Assembly (NCBI GenBank): GCA_027314595.1
Contig: DAHVAN010000460.1
Span: 1-63,700, forward strand
Source: Actinomycetota bacterium
Lineage (GTDB): Bacteria; Actinomycetota; Actinomycetes; Streptosporangiales; Streptosporangiaceae
Direction: 5' to 3'
DNA: 63,700 nt
Position numbers and translations under genes: made by a program. A model generated the notes under the pieces. It saw nothing but the letters and a program-made list of their open reading frames with translations, ran no database searches and was not told where the DNA came from. The stretch's first letter is position 1. The number at the start of each line of letters is the position of its first letter. Positions 50,244-59,174 of the stretch are shown here, in pieces.

Positions 50244-53156
50244 CTACTCGCCACCGCTGTGAGCCTTCTCGATCATGCACCCGAGGTCGCGTGCCTCGTC
50301 GACAGCCTCAGCCGCAGGCTTGCCGAGCAGCTTCGCCGCCTCATCCTTGCTGAGCGGCCTGCCCTCCCGGGCATGCAGGGCGCTGAGCAGCTTGCGCGTG
50401 TCGGCGATCTTGATCGTCAGCTCGTCAGATTTGACCGCGTCCTCGTCGTCCCGATCAGCAGGGGCCAGGACGGTCCTGTCCCGCAACGCCTCTGCGCAGG
50501 CGGTGCTCGCTCGCCGCAGCAGGGCCATCCGCGTCTGCGGCGAGATGGGGCGGAAAGCATCCGTCTCGTTCCGCTGCGGGTCGACCTTCATCAGCGCGCT
50601 GTAATGGTAGATCATCGCTATTCCACTGTCGCAGGACGCGATAGACGCCAGCGCCACACCAGCGCCGTGCCGTTCCACCCGGATGCGCTTGGCCTCTTCG
50701 TATGCCCGTAGCCCGCGCCGCATGTAGCCTTCCGCTTCGGCGTCCCGGCTGAGCTTCGCCAGGCTGAGGCAAGGACCGCCGAGGTTGAACCGGGCTCTGT
50801 CCATATCGGGACTGTCCTTGATGCCTAGCTTTTCGAGGTAAACCCTGCGCTTGTTCTCCGACTTCTCAAGCATCTCAAGGGACAGGGCGTACTGCGCCTT
50901 TTGCCGTACGGGATCGTCGGTGTCCCTTGCCTGCGTCTTGATGATCAGCGCCTCCATCGCGCGCGCACGTTCTTGCCTGATCAAGTTCCACCAATGACCG
51001 TCGCCTTCGGGTTCGGCGGCAGCCGCCTCTCTCGCCAGCTCCTGCGCCCGCAGTGCCCAGGACAGCGCGCTCGCCAGGACGGCAATCCGCTCGTCCACAT
51101 CTGCTGGCGGGTTGTCCTTCAGGTACCGTGCACGGCCGTTCCAGCACTCGGACAGAAGCGAGCGATCTCGTGACTCGTCCAGGCAGCCGATGGCCTTTTC
51201 GAACAACTTGGACGAGGTCTTGGATCGGCCCCTGATCTCACCTGCCCTGGCGATACCGTATAGCGCAAGGCCCCAGCTTCGAGCGGGAACGCGAGCCGGC
51301 CGTTCGGCGTCAAGCGCATCCTCTAGGCGCTGGAACGACTCACCGTCGCCGTAGGTGGTCATCAAGCGCTGGCCAGCGTCCGTGACGAGCAGCGCAACCG
51401 GTGCGGGTAGCGGCTCGTGATCACCGATGCGGATCAGTCGCTCGTCTTGCCGGATCCGTTCCGCGATCAGGCGGTGCATGAGCATTGCCGCCACGGGACG
51501 GGTCAGGAACCGGATCAGTCCGGCCTGTTCCAGCAAGCGCGCGAGACGGGCGAATTCGCCATCTCGCGCCCTGGTAGGCGAAAAGAACTCTTCGAACGCC
51601 GCAGTCGGCTGGGCTACAGGTGGCCCCCACGCGATAAGGTGCGCGAGGTCAAGTGCGCCGGGCTCGCCCGCGAGCAGATCCCGCGCCAGTTGCCAGTTCA
51701 GGCTCGCGTCGTTCGCGGGTTCGTCTGGGACGCGCGCACCAGCCTCGACAGCCGCCAGCGCCGCCTCGTAGAACAGTGGGCTCCCCCCAAGGCGTCCGCG
51801 CAGTCCGGAATCGACGCCGAGCATGTCGCCGCTGCCCAGTTCTCCCAGCACCACGTGAGTAGTCGTCGGCCAGAGATCAGATTTGGGCCATGCTTCGAGC
51901 CAGGCGCGATTGGTGGTGGTGACGATAACCGTCTGGTTGGCGCGGATTGTGCGCGGCAGCAACTGAGGGCCGATCTCACCGGGGTCGCCGTTGGCGTTGT
52001 CCAGCACAAGCACCCACGGCGCGTCGCTGACCTCAAGCCGACGGATCGCGGCGTCGCTGAAGGGCACGAGGTCGAGCCTTTCAAGAGGCTGCCGGTAGCC
52101 CCGTTCCGTCTGCTCGATCTCCGCTTGGGCAAGCGCGGACTGAAGCGCCGACCGATCGGCGGCGTTGAGAAACCATCCGTATCCGCCGTCGGCTTGTCGA
52201 GCGCGGGCACAGGCGAGCGTCGACTTGCCGAATCCTGGGTCCCCGTAGATGACGATCCGCCCCCGGGCCTTCATCAGGCTGTCAAATGCCTCCTCGCGGC
52301 TTGGATACCGCTTGGCGGCCGGCATCTCGGGAAGTCGCGTCCAGATGGCAGGGGTGGAACTGTCGGCTGGCCGGCCGAGCGGTGGGAACAGACCCGGGCC
52401 CTGCGCATTCGCGATGTCGCACAATTTGATATCAACGTTGCTCAGGTATCCGGTTGCTTCTGCTGTGGCCTGCGAGAAGGAATTTACCCGGGCATCGGTT
52501 GCGCTCGGCGAAAAATCGGTCGTGGCGTACGTCGGGTCAACCGCGAGAAGGCAATCGGGCCAGTCCTGACCAGTCTGGACCCGCAATTCGCCAGCCTTGA
52601 CCAGCTCAAGCGGGCTGGGCCAGGACTTCTGGTCCAGCTGCACGGTCAATGGTTCTCGAAGGTCAGCTACGACGAAGGCGTGCCCTTCCCGCTCTCCGTA
52701 GACGCTCCGCGGGGAAAAACGGCTGTCGTACATGATCGCGATGTACGGCCTGATCTGGGCTCGCATCAGCGCGGTGGCATAAAGGATCGCAAGGTCCAGG
52801 CAGGTCCCACCAGAGTCCCGCCGTACCCAGGCTGGGTAGCGCACCCGCTGCCTGGGCACGGCTTCGAGCTTGAAGGCCGGAAAACGCCAGGGCGAGTGCA
52901 TGTACTTTAATTTGAGTTCGCGAATGCTCTCGTACACCTCGCGGGCAATCGACTTACCTGACTTCCATCCAGTGTCGGGCTGGGTGTATCGCCTCGGCGC
53001 CGCCATGCCGATCTCATCAAGGGCTGGCACACTGACATACCTGGCTAGCGCGGGTATGTCGGTGATTTCCCAGTCCGGCCAGGGCTCGAAAGCCGCACGT
53101 TGCGTGTCCCGCGTGTTCGCACCTTCAGCCGACGCGTCGTTCCCCGTCATGTTCAC
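50244..53156 (-). CDS. STAND/NB-ARC NTPase with N-terminal transglutaminase-like domain and TPR-type C-terminus
   Basis: A 970-residue protein (GTG 53156, or ATG 53150). Residues about 30-230 resemble the transglutaminase/papain-like fold: C119 in SGGTCLDLAILYATAL, H159 in EGHAFVVADL and D207 in LLAVDPTYA form a plausible Cys-His-Asp triad. The NTPase follows: P-loop GDPGFGKST (305-313), Walker B WVLVLDNANG (381-390), TTTNR and GGSPLF motifs of the AP-ATPase group. From about 590 to 960 it is helical with TPR-like repeats. STAND proteins are signal switches in which a repeat domain senses, the NTPase oligomerises and the N-terminus acts. It heads a three-gene minus-strand unit. Confidence 0.82.
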   Translation of the reverse strand: MNMTGNDASAEGANTRDTQRAAFEPWPDWEITDIPALARYVSVPALDEIGMAAPRRYTQPDTGWKSGKSIAREVYESIRELKLKYMHSPWRFPAFKLEAVPRQRVRYPAWVRRDSGGTCLDLAILYATALMRAQIRPYIAIMYDSRFSPRSVYGEREGHAFVVADLREPLTVQLDQKSWPSPLELVKAGELRVQTGQDWPDCLLAVDPTYATTDFSPSATDARVNSFSQATAEATGYLSNVDIKLCDIANAQGPGLFPPLGRPADSSTPAIWTRLPEMPAAKRYPSREEAFDSLMKARGRIVIYGDPGFGKSTLACARARQADGGYGWFLNAADRSALQSALAQAEIEQTERGYRQPLERLDLVPFSDAAIRRLEVSDAPWVLVLDNANGDPGEIGPQLLPRTIRANQTVIVTTTNRAWLEAWPKSDLWPTTTHVVLGELGSGDMLGVDSGLRGRLGGSPLFYEAALAAVEAGARVPDEPANDASLNWQLARDLLAGEPGALDLAHLIAWGPPVAQPTAAFEEFFSPTRARDGEFARLARLLEQAGLIRFLTRPVAAMLMHRLIAERIRQDERLIRIGDHEPLPAPVALLVTDAGQRLMTTYGDGESFQRLEDALDAERPARVPARSWGLALYGIARAGEIRGRSKTSSKLFEKAIGCLDESRDRSLLSECWNGRARYLKDNPPADVDERIAVLASALSWALRAQELAREAAAAEPEGDGHWWNLIRQERARAMEALIIKTQARDTDDPVRQKAQYALSLEMLEKSENKRRVYLEKLGIKDSPDMDRARFNLGGPCLSLAKLSRDAEAEGYMRRGLRAYEEAKRIRVERHGAGVALASIASCDSGIAMIYHYSALMKVDPQRNETDAFRPISPQTRMALLRRASTACAEALRDRTVLAPADRDDEDAVKSDELTIKIADTRKLLSALHAREGRPLSKDEAAKLLGKPAAEAVDEARDLGCMIEKAHSGGE

Positions 53157-53297
53157 GCACCTTCCGCTGATATGCGTCGATCATCCCCCTGTACAGTCTC
53201 CCGCCAGTCTCGGCCGGGCACCAGATAGGCGGATATCCCCGGACAGGCTCGGACAGGTCCGTTGTCTGGGCGAGCACGTGTCGCGGCGGCTAGGTTG

Positions 53298-54323
53298 ATG
53301 CAGGTGGAAGTCAGCGATGTCTCATCACGTCACGAGTTCGAGCCCGTACCGCTTCCGGCAGGTGATCGAGGCGAATACGATCCGGCCGCGCTAGGGCAGG
53401 CGTTGCGTGAGTGGGTGACCTCACCCCCCATCCGCTTCCTGGCAGCCGCTTCGGGCTGGACATGGCCGCAGGATGCAGGCACGCTAGCGATGCTCGACGG
53501 GCTCGCGGAGATGTCCGCTGACTGGGACTTCCGCGGGGGCAGAGAACGCAACTTCATTGAGGGCACGCCCGCGACTGTCAACGGCAGGCAGATATCCGAT
53601 GACCTGGTGGTAGCCGCGGCTCGTGCGCTCGGCCTCGTCGAGGCGAATGCGGTCACCGACAGGTCATTCTCTCATCTTGTCGTCCTGTCTGGCTTGGCCC
53701 GCGCTTGCGTGAACCGGACGCACCATGCCGCCGAACTCATGCGGGGCGGGCTCAAGGCGGGCTCGGTGGTCGTGCTTGGCGCGCACAGGAAACTCGGCGG
53801 CGCGGAGCCGGAACAGGCTCGTGCCCTGGGTGCTCGCGAGCTAACCGACGAGGCGGAAGTGATCCTGGCTGCGACCCGCCGGGCGTTCGGGCTTGGTGAG
53901 CCGACAGCTGCCGACACGTCATGGCCGGCTCCCAACCCGGACGTGCCAGAGGAGTTCCAGTCGGCGTGGGCCCATTACCGATGGCCGGGCACGGAGGTGG
54001 TGATCGCCCCCTCGAGCGTGCCGGCGAAGCGCCGTGCCAATACCACCGACCAGCTTAGGTACTGGGCCGGCCTGGCCGGTGTGGGCAGCGACGACGACGT
54101 GCTCGTGGTCACCACCCAGATCTACGTCCCCTTCCAGCACATGGAGGCGGTCCGCGTGCTCGGGCTTGAACGTGGCTGCGGCGTGTACTCTTGCGGCGTA
54201 GACGCGGCGAGTTCGCTGCTCCCGGCCAGGACGTTTGGCGGGCGGGACTACCTGCAGGAGATAAGGTCCGCTCTCCGTTCTGCTCCAGTGCTGCTGCGGG
54301 CGGCCCTTGAGGCCGCGCGGTGA
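53298..54323 (+). CDS. DUF218/YdcF-like protein, first gene of the peptidoglycan set
   Basis: A 341-residue soluble protein from ATG 53298 (a TTG at 53262 is possible). VVVLGAHRKLGG near 170 and NTTDQLRYWAGLAG, VLVVTTQIYVPFQHMEAVRVLG near 270-300 match the order of motifs in the DUF218 fold (glycine loop, NTxEN, VTsxxHxxRA), though weakly. Some DUF218 proteins (SanA, ElyC) act in envelope synthesis. It is 27 bases before pgeF and diverges from the STAND gene. Assignment is tentative; the genomic link to pgeF-murL-murD2 is the stronger clue. Confidence 0.55.
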   Translation: MQVEVSDVSSRHEFEPVPLPAGDRGEYDPAALGQALREWVTSPPIRFLAAASGWTWPQDAGTLAMLDGLAEMSADWDFRGGRERNFIEGTPATVNGRQISDDLVVAAARALGLVEANAVTDRSFSHLVVLSGLARACVNRTHHAAELMRGGLKAGSVVVLGAHRKLGGAEPEQARALGARELTDEAEVILAATRRAFGLGEPTAADTSWPAPNPDVPEEFQSAWAHYRWPGTEVVIAPSSVPAKRRANTTDQLRYWAGLAGVGSDDDVLVVTTQIYVPFQHMEAVRVLGLERGCGVYSCGVDAASSLLPARTFGGRDYLQEIRSALRSAPVLLRAALEAAR

Positions 54324-54350
54324 CCGAGATCGCGAGGAGGACAAGAGCTG

Positions 54351-55199
54351 ATGGCGGCACCAGTCGCGGCCACGCCGGAGCTTCGCCGGCGGGCAGACCT
54401 GGACGTGCTGACCTGGCCAGTCTTCGACGGGCTCGATATCGACGTGCTGGTGACGACGCGCGCCGGCGGGGTTTCGTCCGGGCCGTACGCGTCGCTCAAC
54501 CTCGGCTTGCATGTAGGCGATGACGCCGAACGCGTGCTGGAGAACCGGCGGCGCGCTGCGGCGGCCCTGGGCGCGGATCTCGGCGATATGGTCTTCTGCA
54601 ACCAAGCGCACGGCCGTGAGGTGCACGTTGTCTCCGCCGCGGACCGGGGGAGGGGCTCGCTCAGCCTGGGTGACGCGATAGCTCAGACGGATGCGCTGGT
54701 CACCGCCGAGCCTGGCATCGCGCTGGTGGTCATGGTCGCGGACTGCGTGCCGATCGTCCTCTACGATCCGGTGGCGCACGTGCTGGCCTGCGTGCACGCC
54801 GGGTGGCGTGGCACCGTCGCGCGGGTCGGCGAGGCGGCCGTGGCGGCCATGCGCGAGCTCGGGTCGAGCCCGGAGAACGTCATCGCCGGGATCGGGCCGG
54901 CGATCTCTCCCGATCGATACCAGGTGGGCGCGGACGTTGTCGAGGCGGCGGGGCAGAGTCTAGGCAGCTGCGCAGCAACGGTGATCCGGCCTGACGGGAC
55001 GGGCAAGTGGCTCTTCGACCTGTGGGCAGCCAACCGCGCCGTCTTGCGCGATGCTGGCCTGGCCAACGAGCACATCAGCGTCGCCGCGATGGCTACCGGG
55101 ACGGTAGGCCCGAACCAGTTCTTCAGCGACCGCGAGGTCCGGCCGTGCGGCCGGTTCGCGGCGATCGCGCGATTGCGCCCGCGGGAAGGCCGACGGTGA
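54351..55199 (+). CDS. pgeF: Peptidoglycan editing factor PgeF (YfiH/DUF152 family)
   Basis: A 282-residue protein of the family once called multicopper polyphenol oxidase. The metal/active-site residues are in place: H87 in CNQAHGREVH, C132 in VADCVPIVLYD and H149 in HAGWRGTV. In Escherichia coli PgeF removes wrongly made UDP-MurNAc-L-Ser and so keeps L-Ala at position 1 of the stem peptide. ATG 54351 follows GGAGGACAAGAGCTG. Its stop overlaps the GTG of murL by 4 bases, so the two are coupled. Confidence 0.9.
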   Translation: MAAPVAATPELRRRADLDVLTWPVFDGLDIDVLVTTRAGGVSSGPYASLNLGLHVGDDAERVLENRRRAAAALGADLGDMVFCNQAHGREVHVVSAADRGRGSLSLGDAIAQTDALVTAEPGIALVVMVADCVPIVLYDPVAHVLACVHAGWRGTVARVGEAAVAAMRELGSSPENVIAGIGPAISPDRYQVGADVVEAAGQSLGSCAATVIRPDGTGKWLFDLWAANRAVLRDAGLANEHISVAAMATGTVGPNQFFSDREVRPCGRFAAIARLRPREGRR

Positions 55200-56572
55200 G
55201 CGCATCCGTCCGCCGCGGGACAGTCTTCCGCTACGAGTCTTACGAGATCGATCCGGGCGCGGGGCTGCTGTCCTGCCGGTATAGCAGCGACGGGCGACGA
55301 TTCGAGGAAAGGTTCGCGCTAAGCCCGGCCGGACGGTGGGGCTCGCCAGCCGCCCATGCCGCCGCTCGCCTCGTCTTCTTGTTCGCCGGAGTCTCCTATT
55401 ACAAGACTGGCGCTCCGTCCGTGATCGACTTGGGCGAGACCGCGGTTACCGGCACCGAACGCGACTTCCTGCGCGAGTACTACGTGCAGGGTCTTGGAGA
55501 GTTCGCGTACAACAACGGGATCGACCTAGAGCCGCTGCGCATCGAGGGGCCAGTTGCCCCGGCTGTGCCGCCCGTGCCTCCAGTCACAGGTGGTCCGGTG
55601 CGTGCGCTCGTCCCGTTCGGCGGCGGCATCGACTCGATCGTCACCGTCGAGCAGATCCGGCAGCGGGCCGATTGCGCGCTCTTCATCGTGAGCAAGCCCG
55701 CAGACCGGTTCGCCGCCATCGAGCGACCCGCGCTGGTGACCGGCCTGCCCGTCGTCAGGGCGGAACGCCAGATCGACCCGCAGTTGCTTCGCTCGCGGGA
55801 ACTCGGTTTCCTCAACGGCCACGTTCCTGTGACGGGAATTCTGTCCGCCGTCGCCGTGCTCGCGGCCGTGCTTGAGGGCCGGGACGCCGTGGTGATGTCC
55901 AACGAGTGGTCGGCGTCCGTGCCCACCCTTGAGCATGGCGGCCAGCCCGTTAACCACCAGTACTCCAAGAGCGAGGCGTTCGAGGCGGGGTTCCGGGAGG
56001 TGCTCGCCGGCTCAGGCGCCGGGCTCCCCGGCTACTTCTCGCTGCTGAGGCCCCGGACGGAGCTGTGGGTCGCGGACAAGTTCGCCGCGCTGAAGCAGTA
56101 CCACGGCACGTTCCGCAGCTGTAACAAGGCCTTCTACATCGACAAGGCGATGCGCCTTGACTACTGGTGCGGGAATTGCGACAAGTGCCGGTTCATCGAC
56201 CTGATCCTCGCGCCGTTCCTGCCGGCGGCCGAGCTCGAGCGGATCTTCGCGACCGCGCCGACGCCGCCTTCGGCCGGCAGCCGCGAGCCGCTGGCCGATC
56301 CGGCGCAGGCGGACAAGTTCCGTACGCTGCTGGCCACGTCCGCTGATGCGAAGCCCTTCGAGTGCGTCGGCGAAGTCAACGAGTGCCGCGCGGCGGCGCT
56401 GCTCGCCGCGTGCAGGGCCGACCGGGCCGGCTGCAAGCTGCTCCAGGAGCTGGCCGCCGAGGTGGCGGCCCTGCCGGACGCGCCGTCGCCGGCCGCGTCG
56501 GCGGCCATGCTGGGCCCGGTCGGGGCGCACTTCATCCCGGCCACCCTGGCGACCGGGGACCTGCTGGCATGA
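55196..56572 (+). CDS. murL: UDP-MurNAc-L-Ala-L-Glu epimerase MurL
   Basis: A 458-residue protein from GTG 55196. It has a PP-loop-type ATP site, ALVPFGGGIDSIVT (GGGIDS 142-147), a central domain with VMSNEWSASVP and HQYSKSEAFEAGF, and a Cys set C309, C325, C328, C331 (SCNKAF ... WCGNCDKC) like the zinc site of QueC-type PP-loop enzymes. The length and order match MurL of Xanthomonas and actinobacteria, which adenylates the terminal L-Glu of UDP-MurNAc-L-Ala-L-Glu and epimerises it to D-Glu. The next gene is the matching ligase murD2 in ATGA overlap. Confidence 0.85.
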   Translation: MSASVRRGTVFRYESYEIDPGAGLLSCRYSSDGRRFEERFALSPAGRWGSPAAHAAARLVFLFAGVSYYKTGAPSVIDLGETAVTGTERDFLREYYVQGLGEFAYNNGIDLEPLRIEGPVAPAVPPVPPVTGGPVRALVPFGGGIDSIVTVEQIRQRADCALFIVSKPADRFAAIERPALVTGLPVVRAERQIDPQLLRSRELGFLNGHVPVTGILSAVAVLAAVLEGRDAVVMSNEWSASVPTLEHGGQPVNHQYSKSEAFEAGFREVLAGSGAGLPGYFSLLRPRTELWVADKFAALKQYHGTFRSCNKAFYIDKAMRLDYWCGNCDKCRFIDLILAPFLPAAELERIFATAPTPPSAGSREPLADPAQADKFRTLLATSADAKPFECVGEVNECRAAALLAACRADRAGCKLLQELAAEVAALPDAPSPAASAAMLGPVGAHFIPATLATGDLLA

Positions 56573-57918
56573 CGGCGCGTCCCGGGCTCGCCTGGTCCGG
56601 CCTGGCCGGCGCCCGTGCCGGGGTCTGGGGGCTTGGCCGTGAGGGCATGGCGAACGTGCGCAAGCTGCGCTCGATCGGTGCCGAGCCTGTCCTGGTCGAT
56701 GACAAGCCCGCCGTGGCCGGCATCGACGGACGGCCGGTGCTCGCGACCGGCGAGGGCGGACTCGAGGCGCTCTGCGGCTGCGACGCGGTGATCAAGACGC
56801 CAGGCATCAGCCGGTACCGTCCGGAGGTGGCCGCGCTGGCCGACCGCGGCATTCCCGTGGTCGGCGGGCTTGGGCTCTGGCTCCGCGAGGCCCCGCTCGA
56901 GCGGGTCGTCTGCGTCACCGGCACCAAAGGCAAGAGCACGGTCACGTCGATCGCCGGCCACCTGCTGAACGGGCTCGGGTACCGGTGCATGACCGGCGGC
57001 AATATCGGCGATCCGCCGTACGACCCGCAGGCGCCGCCCGGGCCGTGGGACTACTGGGTGATCGAGGTCTCCAGCTATCAGGCGACGGACCTGGCCTGCT
57101 CGCCTCCTGTCGTCGCGGTGACGTCGCTGAACCCCGATCACCTGCCCTGGCACGGCGGGGTCGAGCGCTACTACGCCGACAAGCTGTCCGCGTGCTCCCA
57201 GCCCGGCGCGGACCTGACGGTCGCCAACGGCGACAGCGACCTGATCCGCGACCGCGCCGGGCTGCTCGGGCCGCGGGTGGAGTGGGTGCGCGCGACCGAC
57301 GAACCCGGCGCCACCTGGATGGATCCGCTCGGGCTGCTCGGCGCGCACAACCGGCGCAACGCGCTGATCGCGCGGCGCTGCCTGCTGGCCCTGGGGATCG
57401 GCGAGGCCGGCGACGACGCCGCGCTGCGCGCCGCGGCGAAGGGCTACCTGCCCCTGCAGAGCCGCCTGCAGGTCATCGGCGAGGTCGCCGGGGTGACCTT
57501 CGTCGACGACAGCCTCTCGACCAACGTGCTGCCGACCGCCGCGGCGCTCGAGGCCTTCCCCGGACGCCGGGTGGCGCTGATCGTGGGCGGTGAGGACCGC
57601 GGGATCGACTACACCCCGCTCGCGGAGGTGCTCGCCAGGCGCGACACGCGAACCCGCGTCCTGACGCTCCCCGACAGCGGCCCCCGCATCCACGCCGAGA
57701 TCGGCAAGGCGCTGGGCGACCGGCCCGCGGGCATGGTGGCGGGCGTGACGGACTGCCCGGACCTGGACGCCGCCGTCGCCGAAGGGTTCCGCTGGGCGCG
57801 CCCGGACGGCATCGTGCTGCTCTCCCCGGCGGCGCCGAGCTTCGGTCACTTCCGCGACTACCGCGACCGCGCCGGTGCCTTCGCCCGCGCGATGCGCGCC
57901 TGCCCCCCGGCGCCGTGA
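56569..57918 (+). CDS. murD2: Mur ligase MurD2 (UDP-MurNAc-L-Ala--L-Glu ligase)
   Basis: A 449-residue Mur ligase: N-terminal Rossmann-like domain (GLGREGMANVRKL), ATPase with GTKGKST (118-124), SLNPDHLPWHG, LLGAHNRRNALIA, and C-terminal domain with DDSLSTN and LSPAAPSFGHFRDYRDRAGAF. MurD family members end in SPxxxSxDxFxxYxxRG; here the Asp is His, as a divergent MurD would show. Overlap with murL (ATGA) identifies it as MurD2, which adds L-Glu, not D-Glu, to UDP-MurNAc-L-Ala. A canonical murD may exist elsewhere in the dcw cluster. Confidence 0.85.
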   Translation: MTARPGLAWSGLAGARAGVWGLGREGMANVRKLRSIGAEPVLVDDKPAVAGIDGRPVLATGEGGLEALCGCDAVIKTPGISRYRPEVAALADRGIPVVGGLGLWLREAPLERVVCVTGTKGKSTVTSIAGHLLNGLGYRCMTGGNIGDPPYDPQAPPGPWDYWVIEVSSYQATDLACSPPVVAVTSLNPDHLPWHGGVERYYADKLSACSQPGADLTVANGDSDLIRDRAGLLGPRVEWVRATDEPGATWMDPLGLLGAHNRRNALIARRCLLALGIGEAGDDAALRAAAKGYLPLQSRLQVIGEVAGVTFVDDSLSTNVLPTAAALEAFPGRRVALIVGGEDRGIDYTPLAEVLARRDTRTRVLTLPDSGPRIHAEIGKALGDRPAGMVAGVTDCPDLDAAVAEGFRWARPDGIVLLSPAAPSFGHFRDYRDRAGAFARAMRACPPAP

Positions 57919-57921
57919 CCC

Positions 57922-57947
57922 GTGCGGGACCGGCCCCCGTCCGGCAC
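57922..57947. terminator. Hairpin between convergent murD2 and pentapeptide genes
   Basis: GTGCGGGAC (57922-57930) and GTCCGGCAC (57939-57947) pair with one mismatch around an eight-base C-rich loop, four bases after the murD2 stop. Confidence 0.5.
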
Positions 57948-58003
57948 CTGCCCCGGGGGCTGTGGCCCGCTGCCCTGCTGCGGCACTGGCGCGGCCCCGC
58001 GCC

Positions 58004-58678
58004 TCACGCGTCCTCGACCGTGATGCCCAGCTGGCGGGCCAGCAGCGGAGCGAGGGTGACGAGCTGCACGGTGTCGATGCGGGCGCCGCGCAGCGAATCA
58101 TAGCCCGCGCGGATGCCCGCGTCGCCGGCCCAGCCCGCGCCCAGCCTCGCGCCGCGCAGGTCCACGTCCGTGCAGGTCACCTTGGTGAAGTCGGCTCCGC
58201 TCAGCGTGCAGCCCGGGAACCGCACGCGGGTCAGCTTCGCCCCGCCGAAGTCGGCGTCCCGCAGCACGCAGTCCTCGAAGAGCACATCGGTGAGCGAACA
58301 GTCGCGGAAGTTGACCGAGTCGAGCTTGCAGTCGCGGAACCTCACCCGCCGGGCCGCCAGGGCGAACGCCTGGACCCCGGCGAGCGCGCACCCGGTGAAC
58401 CACACGTCCGTCAGCGCGGACTCGGCCAGGTCGAATGCCACCAGCCGGGTCTCGCCGAACCACACGTGCGACAGCCTTGCCCGGCGCATCCGCCCGCCGT
58501 CGAAGGTCACGCCGGTGAACCCCGACTCCGTGAACCGGGATCCGCCCGCCATGGCATCGGCGAACGCCGAGCCGTCGAAGCGGACCCGGTCGTAGTCCCC
58601 TTCCAGCTCCAGCTCGCCCTCGAACAGGCGCAGATCGGTCGCGAACGGCAGGTCCGCCAGAATACGCGGTGACTTCAT
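58004..58678 (-). CDS. Pentapeptide repeat protein
   Basis: A 224-residue protein. From about residue 30 to 190 it consists of five-residue repeats of A(D/N)LxX type, for example VRFRDCKLDSVNFRDCSLTD and DADFGGAKLTRVRFPGC, forming a right-handed quadrilateral beta-helix. The last 30 residues are a helix. Some family members mimic DNA and protect gyrase (Qnr, MfpA); most have no known function. It stands alone between convergent and divergent neighbours. Confidence 0.92.
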   Translation of the reverse strand: MKSPRILADLPFATDLRLFEGELELEGDYDRVRFDGSAFADAMAGGSRFTESGFTGVTFDGGRMRRARLSHVWFGETRLVAFDLAESALTDVWFTGCALAGVQAFALAARRVRFRDCKLDSVNFRDCSLTDVLFEDCVLRDADFGGAKLTRVRFPGCTLSGADFTKVTCTDVDLRGARLGAGWAGDAGIRAGYDSLRGARIDTVQLVTLAPLLARQLGITVEDA

Positions 58679-58702
58679 GCGTCGTTCCCTAAGCTAAGGA
58701 CC

Positions 58703-59122
58703 ATGACAGAGCCAACCGACTTCAACGGCACGATCATCGCTGAGTTCCGGGCCAACGGCGGCAAGGTGGGCGGGCCGTTCGCCGGCTCGGAAATCCTTCT
58801 CCTGCACCATACCGGGGCGCGCAGCGGCGCCGAGCGGGTTAGCCCGCTCGCCTACCTGCGGGTCGGCGAGAGCTTCGCTGTCTTCGCGTCGAAGGCCGGT
58901 GCGCCGGAGAACCCCGCCTGGTATCACAACCTGATGGCCCACCCGGACGCCTCTGTCGAGGTCGGGACCGGTACCGTGACGGTCAGGGCGCGGGTGGCCG
59001 AGCCCTCGGAACGAGACGTGATCTGGGACCGGCAGAAGGAGCGCGCACCGCACTTCGCCCAGTACGAGGTGAAGGCGGCACCGCGCATGATTCCCGTTGT
59101 CGTCCTCGATCCGGTTAAATAG
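58703..59122 (+). CDS. F420-dependent deazaflavin oxidoreductase family protein (DUF385/Ddn-like)
   Basis: A 139-residue protein with the split-barrel pattern of Ddn-like enzymes: FRANGGKVGGPFAGSEILLL, HHTGARSGAERVSPLAYL, and the F420-binding FASKAGAPENPAWYHNLMAH. These bind deazaflavin F420 and reduce quinones or xenobiotics. The presence of this family implies an F420-making actinobacterium. It is divergent from the pentapeptide gene by 24 bases. Confidence 0.93.
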   Translation: MTEPTDFNGTIIAEFRANGGKVGGPFAGSEILLLHHTGARSGAERVSPLAYLRVGESFAVFASKAGAPENPAWYHNLMAHPDASVEVGTGTVTVRARVAEPSERDVIWDRQKERAPHFAQYEVKAAPRMIPVVVLDPVK

Positions 59123-59174
59123 CCTTATCAAGCGCCAGCTCCTAGGCTCCATCGACGTAGCGGGAGGTTGCCCG

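Noticed and set aside
54351..55199. Laccase / multicopper oxidase call for the YfiH-type gene
   Set aside because: The old family name is misleading; the fold and H/C/H site are those of PgeF, and the murL-murD2 context supports peptidoglycan editing.
56161..58101. A 646-residue minus-strand frame over murD2 and the end of murL
   Set aside because: Antisense of Mur ligase and MurL motifs; composition is that of a GC-driven shadow frame.
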